The notes below the pieces were generated by a model, which saw only the letters and a list, made by a program, of their open reading frames with translations, had not been told where the DNA came from and made no database searches. From assembly GCA_003165795.1 (NCBI GenBank), contig PMWW01000148.1, forward strand, positions 16,329 to 48,778: DNA of 32,450 nucleotides, given 5' to 3'. The stretch is from Acidobacteriaceae bacterium. GTDB taxonomy: Bacteria; Acidobacteriota; Terriglobia; Terriglobales; Acidobacteriaceae. Positions 1 through 8,869 of the stretch are shown here, in pieces. Position 1 is the stretch's first letter; every line of letters starts with the position of its first letter. A program made the position numbers and the translations under genes.

Positions 1-203
1 ATCTGGTCGGAAAGATCAACCAGACGGCTGGTGTGCATTTTGTGGTCGGTCCCAAACCCTGCGATGCCGCGAGTGACGGTTGCGTCAGAGATGCCGCGGA
101 AGAACAAATAATCGAGAATCGCAGCGTAGCAAGCCGCCCCGTGATACGTCTGCCCCTCAATTACGTAGACGGTCACTTTCTTAGCTGGTCCAGTGGTTAG
201 CAC
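1..203 (-). CDS. DUF190 family protein (5' part; runs off the window edge)
   Basis: The visible part reads KVTVYVIEGQTYHGAACYAA at its start, followed by a RGIAGFGTDHKMHTSRLVDL-type segment. This is the conserved core of DUF190 (PF02641), a PII-like fold of about 110 residues often found beside CrcB fluoride channels. The C-terminal part lies beyond the window. I chose a GTG start at 203 because a strong Shine-Dalgarno (AAGGGGGA) precedes it and overlaps the stop of the upstream gene only 10 bases away, so it is the last visible gene of the minus-strand operon. Its biochemical role is unknown; a ligand-sensing or regulatory role for the channel is inference from fold and neighbourhood. Confidence 0.82.
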   Translation of the reverse strand, partial: MLTTGPAKKVTVYVIEGQTYHGAACYAAILDYLFFRGISDATVTRGIAGFGTDHKMHTSRLVDLSDQ

Positions 204-213
204 TTATTCCCCC

Positions 214-795
214 TTAGCGTGTAATGCCTCGCTGAGACACCAGGAACTCCGCGATGTGGCCGAGAACGCCACCACCACCTTTTTCCCCTTTTCTCACTCG
301 CACGTCGAATTCCGACAGTTGTTTTTCCAGCTCTTCCTGATTGTTCGCCAGGATCCGCCGGACAACCTCAGCTTCGGCCTCGGGAAGAATCTTAATAAGT
401 TTGCGGCCGTGGAAAAGACATACGGTTCCATACTGAGCTATCCAGCTACGAAAGTTCTCGCGTTTCATTTCCCGGGCAAACTCGGACAACTTCTCATCCT
501 CGTGCTCGCGTAGCGCAACACACCAATCGCAGGGGTGCAGTTCTACAGGGCTAGTAGCAGATTTGACTGCCGAGTCTCCGAGCATGGACCGGAAGATCGG
601 CACAGCCTCGACTGCCGGAGACGAACCTGCCAGTGCCCAGGCATGAAAGTTGCAAACGCTGGTGGCGGGGAAGCGGTGCGGAGCCTCAATTACCGTGTTC
701 TGAAAAACGCGCATCAATGTGCAAATTGGGCAAACACCCCGAGCCAGTGCCTGAATTACAGGTGCTTCCGGAGAAAGATCAGCTTGAGGTTTCAT
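214..795 (-). CDS. DUF6062-like Cys/His-rich protein
   Basis: A 193-residue soluble protein with four regularly spaced metal-ligand-like pairs: C22-P-I-C25, C48-N-F-H51 (followed by AW), C89-D-W-C92 and C126-L-F-H129. The CxxC / CxxHxW / CxxC / CxxH layout matches the DUF6062 family as I know it, and suggests one or two zinc or Fe-S sites. The C-terminal third is a charged helical segment with an EEELEKQ-type heptad character. The ATG at 795 overlaps the CrcB stop in an ATGA arrangement, so translation is probably coupled to the channel; a start at 828 would lie inside crcB and has no better ribosome site. Its function is unknown. The context is fluoride export. Confidence 0.7.
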   Translation of the reverse strand: MKPQADLSPEAPVIQALARGVCPICTLMRVFQNTVIEAPHRFPATSVCNFHAWALAGSSPAVEAVPIFRSMLGDSAVKSATSPVELHPCDWCVALREHEDEKLSEFAREMKRENFRSWIAQYGTVCLFHGRKLIKILPEAEAEVVRRILANNQEELEKQLSEFDVRVRKGEKGGGGVLGHIAEFLVSQRGITR

Positions 796-1226
796 ACGAA
801 CACCCGTCCTATAACAGCGCCAGCCCATACAGCCGCGAAACCAACAATCACGCTGAGGGCTACATTCAACAGCCCCGTAATAACCTGGCCGTCCTGCACG
901 GCCCGGAGGGTCTCATACTCGAACGTTGAGAACGTTGTATACGCGCCGATGAACCCAATGGGAATCAGGTAGCGCCAATACTGGCTCGCCGTCGTTCTCG
1001 AAAGTATGGTTAGAATGAATCCAATCAGCAATGCCCCGCTCACATTGATCACAAACGTGCCGTACGGGAAGCGAACTCCGTAGCGGCTTCCAAGGTAAGT
1101 TCCGAGCATGTACCGGGCGATTGCGCCAAGGAAACCTCCGATACCGACCACCAGATATTTGAGCAAACTCTTACGATCCCCTCTCTTCTTTGTATGTGTG
1201 CCGTGATCATGAAGCAATTGCTTCAT
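792..1226 (-). CDS. crcB: Fluoride channel CrcB/Fluc
   Basis: A small four-helix membrane protein of the Fluc family, which exports fluoride passively as a dual-topology dimer. Seen here are GGFLGAIARY near the N-terminus, the GTFVINVSGALLIG segment with the conserved Asn, and GAYTTFSTF, the polar/Phe track motif of the pore. Length is 144 residues from the ATG at 1226, somewhat longer than the usual 125. A TTG at 1166 preceded by AGAGGGG would give MLKYLVVGIGG, which fits family N-termini better and is a serious alternative. The ATG overlaps the end of the dynamin-like gene by 20 bases. No fluoride riboswitch is recognisable next to it. The family call is firm; the start is not. Confidence 0.9.
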   Translation of the reverse strand: MKQLLHDHGTHTKKRGDRKSLLKYLVVGIGGFLGAIARYMLGTYLGSRYGVRFPYGTFVINVSGALLIGFILTILSRTTASQYWRYLIPIGFIGAYTTFSTFEYETLRAVQDGQVITGLLNVALSVIVGFAAVWAGAVIGRVFV

Positions 1227-2139
1227 TGTTTGTCGTCGGGGCATCCGCAACAAACAGGTTTGCCAGAGCTTCAAGATCGGATTTCACTCTGGCTGCGTCG
1301 GTCGTGGGTTGCTTTCTGTCCAGCAGCAATCGCTCCAACTGGGCACGGTAGCGATTGGCAAAACCATCGAACTGACGCTCCAAATCGGTGCTGGCGTCCA
1401 GGCCCCATGCATAAAGCAAACGGGAATAGCTTTCCAGCGCCAACTTGATGATGTCTTCATAAGCCTCTAACCGATGCTTGGCCGACTGAATTCGGAACCA
1501 CCTGCCGAGTCTGCGCGAGATCGGCCGTTTTGCCAAACCATCTTGCCGATTCATATGGAACGCAGGCATCTCGGCAAGGACCTGAAAGTCCTCTGAGCTT
1601 GGCATGTCCGCGGACCGCAACAAGGTTGCCGTTCTCAATAGTTCCCGCTGAAGCATCTCTCCCAGCTTCAACAATTTGGCTCGGACCTGGCTGGAAATCT
1701 CACCCGCAACTTCCGCCGCCGTTCCTCGCAACACCTCGGCGCAATCTACCTCTTGATTCTCCGTGTGCCAGATATCTGCGATCGAGGCTGCTGCCCGGTT
1801 GACGATGAATGGCGCCAGCAGCGTAATCTCTTCTGTTGTGCGCCGAAGCTCCGATTGAAACTTTTGCAGATCACCGGCACTCCGGCGCAGTGCGAGATCG
1901 ACTTCCTCGAATTGCAACCGATCTTCCCCTTCGATGCGGGCGTAGGAGAAGCCCATTTCCAAAGCGGAGCGGACAGCGCCCACCAGCCCCAGCGTCTTTC
2001 TCGCCAGAGACTCCTGTAGCATGCGCTGTTTGCGTTCGTAGAGGGGCACAAGCTCTTCGGCGAACCATCGGGACTGTCGTGGCTGTCGATGCCTGGTTGA
2101 CGCTGGTTCAACGCTCACGCCCGATGATCTGAAGATCAT
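1207..2139 (-). CDS. Dynamin-family helical (stalk) region without GTPase domain
   Basis: A 310-residue, mostly helical protein. The segment with LAEMPAFHMNR, the basic stretch around RLGRWFR, and the end pattern SYSRLLYAWGLDAS...RYRAQLERLL resembles the C-terminal stalk of bacterial dynamin-like GTPases. No P-loop, DxPG or TKxD motif is present, and the frame is closed by a TGA five codons upstream of the ATG at 2139, so the GTPase half is absent here. A GTG at 2118 is an alternative start. It overlaps the HEAT-like gene upstream (stop at 2108) and crcB downstream, so it is embedded in the operon and could still be expressed. It may be a gene remnant, or a stand-alone stalk protein. A GTPase fragment of the same family lies on the other strand at 5163-5510. 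Confidence 0.6.
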   Translation of the reverse strand: MIFRSSGVSVEPASTRHRQPRQSRWFAEELVPLYERKQRMLQESLARKTLGLVGAVRSALEMGFSYARIEGEDRLQFEEVDLALRRSAGDLQKFQSELRRTTEEITLLAPFIVNRAAASIADIWHTENQEVDCAEVLRGTAAEVAGEISSQVRAKLLKLGEMLQRELLRTATLLRSADMPSSEDFQVLAEMPAFHMNRQDGLAKRPISRRLGRWFRIQSAKHRLEAYEDIIKLALESYSRLLYAWGLDASTDLERQFDGFANRYRAQLERLLLDRKQPTTDAARVKSDLEALANLFVADAPTTNNEAIAS

Positions 2140-2871
2140 TGGAGCCTTGAATCAGGATCTCGAACAGCAGACGGCCTACGTCAAGCGCCAACTTCATACG
2201 GAGTTCGGAACTGACTCCCCAATGCTTGAAGTCCAGTTCGTCCTCTGCAAGTAAAGCCAGGGCAGCGCGACGGTGGCGCAGACTGCTAGGCGTCTCTTCG
2301 GCGTGTGACGGCTCGGGCGAACGAACCTTCTCGATGAGATAAGGGATGGCTGCTGCGCGGACAAGGCGGATACCATCAGCCGCCGTACTGCGACAGAAAT
2401 CGCTCTCGAGCGCCGCCACAAGCACGGGAGCTGCCGCGTCGCGATGGAACCCCGCAAGCGCTTCGACTGCGCCAGGCAACTTTCGTGCGGCTGCAACCGC
2501 ACGCAGTACATAAAAGGCCTCGTCTGACTGGCTTCGACCCACCTCTCGCGCAGCGGTGTTCTCCACTGCCTCTTCTGCCAGACGAAGCACTGGATCCTGA
2601 ATACCTTTCTCGCGAAGTAAGTAATCAGTCAATGCAAAAAATGCCCGCAATTCACCTAGTACGCGCACGACGCGCTGTCGCGGGAGATACACAGTGCTCG
2701 GCTTGCCTTCCAGCAGAACCCGGCGCAAAGCCGGAATCGAAGCTTCGCCCACTCCGACCAGGGCCGCCATGCTCAGCTCACCATCGGTAAGCGAGAACAG
2801 TCCCTGAACCAGCCGTTCGATTCCCGCCTCGTCGTTATCCAACTGTGCGCCACGTTCAACGACTCCCGCCA

Positions 2872-2872
<1 letters not shown>
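2108..2872 (-). CDS. HEAT-repeat-like helical protein
   Basis: A 254-residue Ala/Leu/Arg-rich alpha-helical protein. Several helix pairs of HEAT character are visible: ASIPALRRVLLEG then RQRVVRVLGELRAF, later DAAAPVLVAALES and RAAAIPYLIEKVRS. No signal peptide or membrane segment is seen. The ATG at 2872 shares one base with the enolase stop (TGATG), so translation is coupled, and the end overlaps the dynamin-stalk ORF. HEAT proteins are scaffolds or adaptors; the partner is unknown, but the placement suggests the enolase or the dynamin-like protein. I do not recognise a named family. Confidence 0.65.
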
Positions 2873-4184
<1,312 letters not shown>

Positions 4185-4892
4185 TCACCTCTGTAGCTGC
4201 TGAGGAAGGGATCCCGACACCAAAACGGTTTCGAGATCGCGTTTGACTTGCTGTGAGACCGGCAACTGCTCCAGCTTCTGTATGGTCTCGTTGTATGGAT
4301 ACCTAAACTGTTTCAGTTCGAAATGATCGTCATCCCAGACGGCATAACATGCGTCGGGCTTGCCAGTCTTGGGTTGACCCAGGCTGCCGGGATTGACCAC
4401 CGTCGTCGATCCCACTTTGCGGATGAATGGAGTATGGGTGTGTCCGACCAGCAGATAGTCGGCATGTATCTCCTTAACTTCCTGCACCCATCGGTCGGAG
4501 TCTTCAGGACAATATTCGTACAGGGGATTTGAGGGTACGGCGTGGCACAGGTAGAACTTCTTTCCGTCGCGCTCGACGGTTTTGTGCAAGGGAAGCTGCT
4601 GTAAATATCTCGTTAAGTCGCCATTCATTGATTGAATGGTGAAGTCCCGAGTTTCAAGAGCCAGTTGTCGGTATCGCGGGCTGCATCGCGTATCCTCTTC
4701 AAACCCCACGGCCTGGTCGTGGTTGCCACGAATGACAATTTCCGCGCGAGATCGTAGGAGGGCGACAACCTCGCGCGGGTCCGGGCCGTAGTCGACGAGG
4801 TCGCCGAGCACCCAGAGGTCATCACCCCACTCGGGCAATGCCATCAATGCGTCAAGATTTGCGTGGATGTCAGAGATCACCACAATCTTCAT
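4185..4892 (-). CDS. Calcineurin-like metallophosphoesterase (YfcE/MJ0936-like)
   Basis: A 235-residue cytosolic phosphoesterase with the full dinuclear-metal motif set: D8-x-H10 in ISDIHANLDA, GD31 in LGDLVDYG, GN57-H58-D, the His of LCHAVPS and the GHTHTP motif. Length and single-domain layout fit the YfcE/MJ0936 group, which hydrolyse phosphodiesters or phosphomonoesters of unassigned substrates. It ends 6 bases before the enolase start, and its ATG overlaps the preceding small ORF stop (ATGA), so it is the first large gene of the operon. The substrate is unknown. Confidence 0.87.
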   Translation of the reverse strand: MKIVVISDIHANLDALMALPEWGDDLWVLGDLVDYGPDPREVVALLRSRAEIVIRGNHDQAVGFEEDTRCSPRYRQLALETRDFTIQSMNGDLTRYLQQLPLHKTVERDGKKFYLCHAVPSNPLYEYCPEDSDRWVQEVKEIHADYLLVGHTHTPFIRKVGSTTVVNPGSLGQPKTGKPDACYAVWDDDHFELKQFRYPYNETIQKLEQLPVSQQVKRDLETVLVSGSLPQQLQR

Positions 4893-5179
4893 TGCCGGGC
4901 TGCCTCGTCTTGAGAAGACCGACGGTCGGAACCAACCAACATCCGCATCGCGCGCTGCACTGCATCGTCGTCCTTGACGGCTAACTCGCCCTTACGTTGA
5001 TAATCATGTTTGTCGATAAACTTCCTAACCTCTTCTGCAAGAACGACCGTGCGCCTGTGAACAGCGGAAGCGATCCATCGGCGGTTCTCTTCGATCTTCC
5101 AATTCGTCACGGCAATCTGACCGTGAGTCACACACAGGCGATCGTCTCCCAAGGGCCGCCTAGATGGAGCGGAAATCAT
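4889..5179 (-). CDS. Small hypothetical protein coupled to the phosphoesterase
   Basis: A 96-residue basic, charged ORF with no recognised family. Its C-terminal half (EEVRKFIDKHDYQRKGELAV...) looks like plausible protein. Its stop overlaps the ATG of the phosphoesterase in an ATGA arrangement, typical of real coupled genes. The start is unsure: ATG at 5179 has a poor ribosome site, and the first residues lie antisense to the dynamin GTPase fragment, so the N-terminus may have been changed by rearrangement. In-frame TTG or GTG codons further in are alternatives. Confidence 0.35.
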   Translation of the reverse strand: MISAPSRRPLGDDRLCVTHGQIAVTNWKIEENRRWIASAVHRRTVVLAEEVRKFIDKHDYQRKGELAVKDDDAVQRAMRMLVGSDRRSSQDEAARQ

Positions 5180-5510
5180 CCGCTTTGCCAGCGCCATCGA
5201 TTTCGAGCACGATAAGGGCTCTGAACTGCGGTGGCGCGAACTATTAGCCCGGCTGGCTGAGGATAGATTCAATGTCGTGGTCGCGGGACGGTTCAACCGT
5301 GGCAAATCAACGCTGATGAACGCCCTGCTTGGCATGGATCGCCTCCCCACTGGCATCGTTCCGCTCACCTCGGTCATTACTACGGTCCGTTACGGCACCA
5401 GCGAGCGTGTGCTACTTGACTACGAAGGCAGCGGATTGCGAGGCGAAGCGTCTTTAGACAATCTTGCCGATTACGTGACCGAAAAAGGGGACCCGGGCAA
5501 TCTGCATGTC
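5163..5510 (+). pseudogene. Truncated dynamin-like GTPase, N-terminal GTPase fragment
   Basis: The frame reads ASAIDFEHDKG..., then RFNVVVAGRFNRGKSTLMNA, a clear G1/P-loop (GRFNRGKS, 5286-5309), then PLTSVITTVRYGT (G2 region) and LADYVTEKGDPGN. This is the start of a bacterial dynamin GTPase domain. The frame opens after a TGA at 5124 and has no ATG, GTG or TTG before the P-loop beta strand. Family similarity is lost at about 5508, before the G3 (DxPG) and G4 (TKxD) motifs. It therefore lacks a start, the catalytic second half and the stalk, and cannot make a working GTPase. The stalk of a dynamin protein is on the other strand at 1207-2139. Confidence 0.72.
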
Positions 5511-5673
5511 CCCTCGTCGGGTCGTTCTTCTGAATCATAGTGACGATGCGTCGGCGTTCACGGTAACTGAAACCCGCGGGAGCTAAGACGTGCACCTTGT
5601 AGCCGTTTTCTTCGAGGGTTTTAATGCGGAAGTCCTGCCGTGCTCGCATACTCGTTGCTACATAGACATCCAA
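5511..5673 (-). pseudogene. Unidentified ORF remnant
   Basis: From a TTG at 5673 the minus strand reads LDVYVATSMRARQDFR, then KTLEENGYKVHVLAPAGFS and RRRIVTMIQKNDP, with good protein character. After about 5511 the frame runs antisense through the dynamin fragment, so the true end is lost. A TGA lies a few codons upstream of the TTG, so the beginning is also missing. I do not recognise the family. It is most simply a gene scrap left at a rearrangement junction. Confidence 0.35.
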
Positions 5674-5713
5674 GGACGAATGAGCGAGACATCAAGCGCG
5701 AAGGTCATCGCAA

Positions 5714-7468
5714 CTACTGCAACAAGCCGAATACCGCCACTCCGGTCTGTGTTCCCACAAATACTTTGCCATTGGCGACCATCGGGGTGATGAACTTATT
5801 GCCCGGGCCGAACTGATCGCGCGAGCCGGCCTGATTGCTGTTGTACAACTGATTCGCCAGATTTGTCGCCTGGAAGGCATACAGAACGGCCGGATTGCTG
5901 TTGGAAACCACCCAGACGATGGCATTGGAAGTCTGATTGGCCGAGACAGTAGGCGTCGTCCCGGGATAGGGAAAGTTCATGCCGGTTTGCGAAGTTGGCG
6001 TAATGGAAAGCATCGCATTGGAGATGCTGAAAGCTTTCAGATTGTCGCCCACATCGCCGTAGTAAACCGTATTGTTCCAATAAGCGGGGCTTGACCAGAC
6101 GCCGCCCGGCAGCGCGCCATCGATCTCCTGATAAATCTGATTATCGTTGTTGGGATTCCACTTGCCCATGTTGTCGCGATTCACGACGTAGATGTTGGTG
6201 TCCTTACCGGCACCGACGGCGAGATGATGCACCTGGCCGTTGTTGTCGGTGAGATCGGGCAACACGATCGCTCCGCCCGAGCCGAGGTCCTCCTCGTTAT
6301 CGGATTCTTCCACCGTGTCGTACATGTTGAAGTAGTCGGCCACGGCCAGCGTGCCGCCGGAGGTCGAGACTTTCATAAAGGCGTTTCCGTAGTCGCCGTT
6401 GATGGGAAAGCCGCCTGAGTTCAGCGTGGTGTCGAAGAGGCCGTTGGCGTCCAGGAAGTAGATGTTGCCGGAGGAATCCGCCGCCAGTCCTTCGCCCGTC
6501 ATCCAGACAGAGCCTGCATAGCCGTTGGGCGTCACGTCGATCACCGAGGTTTGCGCCAGGGTGCGAGAGTTATAGGCCATGATCCAGCCGGTGTAGGGAC
6601 GGTTATCGCAATGGGAGGTGAAAGAGATGTAGAGCGTGCCGCCATATTCCAGAATCGCAGCGCGCTCGGCATACTGCGCCGCATTGAAGATGACATATCC
6701 GTTCTGGCTGCCATCGCCCGTGCCCGGGTACATGGCATTGATTTCGACCGGACCACCGAATAGCTCGGCGCCGGTCGAGAGGTCGAGCGCATGCAGCCGC
6801 TGATGGTAATTGCCGGAGGAATCCTTGCTCATGGCCACAAAGTAGATCGCGCCGTTGGGACCGTTGCCCTTGTCGATGACGGGAGTGTCCGTGATGCCAA
6901 TCTCCGGCGAGATCGAGTCGCAGCCGCGATCGTCGCTGGGGGACTCGCCCGGTAGAAGCGCGGAGACTCGCCAGAACTGGCGGCCGGAATTGGCGCTGAA
7001 GGCAAATGCGCTGTCGTTCTCGGTGACGACATAAACCGTATCGTTCAAACCGCCGCCGATGGATTGCTTGTTGACAAACAGCGGCTGGGCATCGACTTTG
7101 CCGTCGAGGGTGAAGAAGTTGATCTTGCCGAAGGTATTTAAGTTGACGTTGCTGGGCGTCAGCGTGGTCTCCTGCAGCGTCGCGCCCTGACGAAAAGCGT
7201 TGTAGTGATAGGTGAGAACGTCGGTGGGGTACTGAATGGGCAAAGGCTGGTTCGCTGGAGTCGATGGCGATGACGCCGAGTTGGCGGCAGAGGCGTTTCC
7301 GCCGCAGCACAATGTTCCGAAGCACACAAACAGGGCGGCGCGGGCAACCCGCTGCGAAAAAATCAACGAATTTCTCCGCAGCCTGTGAAGCCGTGCCCCG
7401 ATATAAAGCATTGATGCGATGGTTTCGAGTTTCAAAGTTTCGTGCAACAAATCTATCATCGTAAGCAC
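5714..7468 (-). CDS. Secreted PQQ-like beta-propeller protein
   Basis: A 584-residue protein. After an Arg-rich stretch (RLHRLRRN) comes a hydrophobic segment ARAALFVCFGTLCC and a likely signal-peptidase site at GNASA-A. The mature part has repeated propeller blades of the type DTVYVVTENDSAFAFSANSG, GTLYISFTSHC, GNIYFLDANG and TNIYVVNRDNMG, as in outer-membrane or periplasmic PQQ-like propellers. No PQQ-dehydrogenase active-site set is seen, so it is more likely a structural or binding propeller than a dehydrogenase. I use GTG 7468 because GAGGGAGG lies 10 bases upstream; ATG at 7459 or 7411 would shorten the long n-region. It follows the GloVer gene by 21 bases, probably in one transcript. 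Confidence 0.72.
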   Translation of the reverse strand: MLTMIDLLHETLKLETIASMLYIGARLHRLRRNSLIFSQRVARAALFVCFGTLCCGGNASAANSASSPSTPANQPLPIQYPTDVLTYHYNAFRQGATLQETTLTPSNVNLNTFGKINFFTLDGKVDAQPLFVNKQSIGGGLNDTVYVVTENDSAFAFSANSGRQFWRVSALLPGESPSDDRGCDSISPEIGITDTPVIDKGNGPNGAIYFVAMSKDSSGNYHQRLHALDLSTGAELFGGPVEINAMYPGTGDGSQNGYVIFNAAQYAERAAILEYGGTLYISFTSHCDNRPYTGWIMAYNSRTLAQTSVIDVTPNGYAGSVWMTGEGLAADSSGNIYFLDANGLFDTTLNSGGFPINGDYGNAFMKVSTSGGTLAVADYFNMYDTVEESDNEEDLGSGGAIVLPDLTDNNGQVHHLAVGAGKDTNIYVVNRDNMGKWNPNNDNQIYQEIDGALPGGVWSSPAYWNNTVYYGDVGDNLKAFSISNAMLSITPTSQTGMNFPYPGTTPTVSANQTSNAIVWVVSNSNPAVLYAFQATNLANQLYNSNQAGSRDQFGPGNKFITPMVANGKVFVGTQTGVAVFGLLQ

Positions 7469-7489
7469 CAGGAAGCGCCCTCCCTCAAT

Positions 7490-8794
7490 TCAGTTCTTAT
7501 GCGGAGCACCTGCGCCCGCGATCTCCCACACCACGCCGCAGTTGGGGCCGCCGTTGCAGGTCCCCGTACCTCCAAAATACGTTGTGCCGTAGAGATTGCC
7601 GTTCGCGTCGAGCACCGGGCCCCCGTAAGGGTTTGCGCCGTCACTGACGCTGAAGTCGTGGAGATCGATCACGCTACAACCTTGGCTGCAATTCGTCAGC
7701 TCGAATATCCAGCCGTCATTATGGGCGCCGCCAGCAGAACAGACCCCAAAAAAATTACCGGCTGTGTCTATGGCGACGCCTCCGTAGGAGTCGCAGTACT
7801 CGCTAAAGGTGTAAAGCGCAGAGTAGGTGAACCCTCCGTCTGAGGGCACCAGTTTGTAGACTACGCCGCCCCCATTTTGTCCACCGCCATACGTTGTGCC
7901 ATAGAGCGTACCGGAAGCATCGATGATTAGGTTACTGTACGGGTCATCCCCATCCGCCCCGCCGAAGTCAAAGAGAACATTCTCCAGCCAGCCTCCGTTG
8001 GAAGGCATGAGCTGGTAAACCGTTCCGGCTGCTCCGGTTCCTCCGGCATAGGTGGTTCCGTACACATTTCCGGCGGTATCGATGACCACACCCGAATATG
8101 GGTACAGGCCGTCACTCCCGCCGCCGAAGTTATGAAGGATGCTCTCCGCGTATCCTCCGCCTGAGGGGGTTAGTTCGAACACTGTCCCGTCGTCATACAT
8201 ACCTCCCTCCTCCGTCGTGCCGTAGATGTTTCCCGCCTGATCGAAGACTAAATTCTCGACTTGCGGTCCGGCACCGTCCGCCGGATATCCCGTAAAACCT
8301 TGAAGTACGATTTCGCTCCAATAGCACAGTATTTCCTTGCACACTGTGAGCGAAGGTCTCAGTTCAAACACTGTCCCGTCGCTTCTTACACCGCCGGTTT
8401 CGGCCGTGCCATACAAAGCACCATTTAGGCCGATCGCTACCCCGCCGTATGGGACGCCTCCATCGAAGCCCCCGATGAATTCGTACAAGGGACTGAAAAC
8501 CCAACTTGAATTAACCTGGCTTAGCTTGAAAACTGTCCCATAGTTGTTGTGGGTCCCGCCGTAGGCCGCCGTTCCATACAGAACTCCTGAGGGTCCGACG
8601 GTAACCCCAGCTTCAGGATTTGCCCCGCCCGCTCCTCCCGTGAAGTTGTGAAGCACGCTGAACGTCTGCGCCTGCATGGGGTGGGTTGTAAGGAGTGTGA
8701 GCGCGAAAACCATCGCGAGGGCCATCGTGAACGTGCTCACGCGCGAGCTGACCTTGCAGCGAAATTTGCCAAGAGATACTGTTTGCCCGTTCAT
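7490..8794 (-). CDS. GloVer tandem-repeat secreted protein
   Basis: A 434-residue protein with an N-terminal signal peptide (Lys/Arg n-region, MALAMVFALTLL core, cleavage likely after MQA). The rest is about seven repeats of roughly 50 residues carrying G-x-LYGTT-x-x-GG-x-x-x-x-GTVF-x-L, for example NIYGTTEEGG...GTVFEL and TLYGTTYGGG...GVVYKL. This is the Gloeobacter/Verrucomicrobia (GloVer, TIGR03803) repeat, common in acidobacteria and probably a propeller. The ATG at 8794 is supported by AAGGAAAGCT just upstream; the longer open frame to 8977 has no such site. Many relatives end in a sorting or secretion domain. This one stops right after the last repeat (GAGAPHKN) with no anchor. Confidence 0.85.
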   Translation of the reverse strand: MNGQTVSLGKFRCKVSSRVSTFTMALAMVFALTLLTTHPMQAQTFSVLHNFTGGAGGANPEAGVTVGPSGVLYGTAAYGGTHNNYGTVFKLSQVNSSWVFSPLYEFIGGFDGGVPYGGVAIGLNGALYGTAETGGVRSDGTVFELRPSLTVCKEILCYWSEIVLQGFTGYPADGAGPQVENLVFDQAGNIYGTTEEGGMYDDGTVFELTPSGGGYAESILHNFGGGSDGLYPYSGVVIDTAGNVYGTTYAGGTGAAGTVYQLMPSNGGWLENVLFDFGGADGDDPYSNLIIDASGTLYGTTYGGGQNGGGVVYKLVPSDGGFTYSALYTFSEYCDSYGGVAIDTAGNFFGVCSAGGAHNDGWIFELTNCSQGCSVIDLHDFSVSDGANPYGGPVLDANGNLYGTTYFGGTGTCNGGPNCGVVWEIAGAGAPHKN

Positions 8795-8831
8795 AGCTTT
8801 CCTTGGCTGGAATCTAGCCGGGGAACGGCCC

Positions 8832-8862
8832 CGATGCGGCGCATTATACCCCGCCCGCATCG
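8832..8862. repeat. 8-bp inverted repeat framing the -10 box (possible operator)
   Basis: CGATGCGG (8832-8839) and CCGCATCG (8855-8862) are perfect inverted copies separated by 15 bases that contain the TATAAT. A dimeric repressor bound here would block the promoter. There is no U-run, so a terminator is unlikely. Confidence 0.4.
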
Positions 8863-8869
8863 CTGTTAA
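8843..8869 (-). promoter_or_regulatory. Sigma-70-type promoter for the GloVer/propeller genes
   Basis: On the minus strand a perfect TATAAT (8843-8848) lies 15 bases below TTAACA (8864-8869; 5 of 6 matches to TTGACA). The spacer is 2 bases shorter than ideal. The start codon at 8794 lies about 48 bases downstream of the -10 box. No competing promoter was noticed. Confidence 0.5.

Noticed and set aside
4893-5300. Fluoride riboswitch upstream of the phosphoesterase-enolase operon
   Set aside because: No GGNGATGG-type core with a matching downstream pairing was found on the minus strand here.
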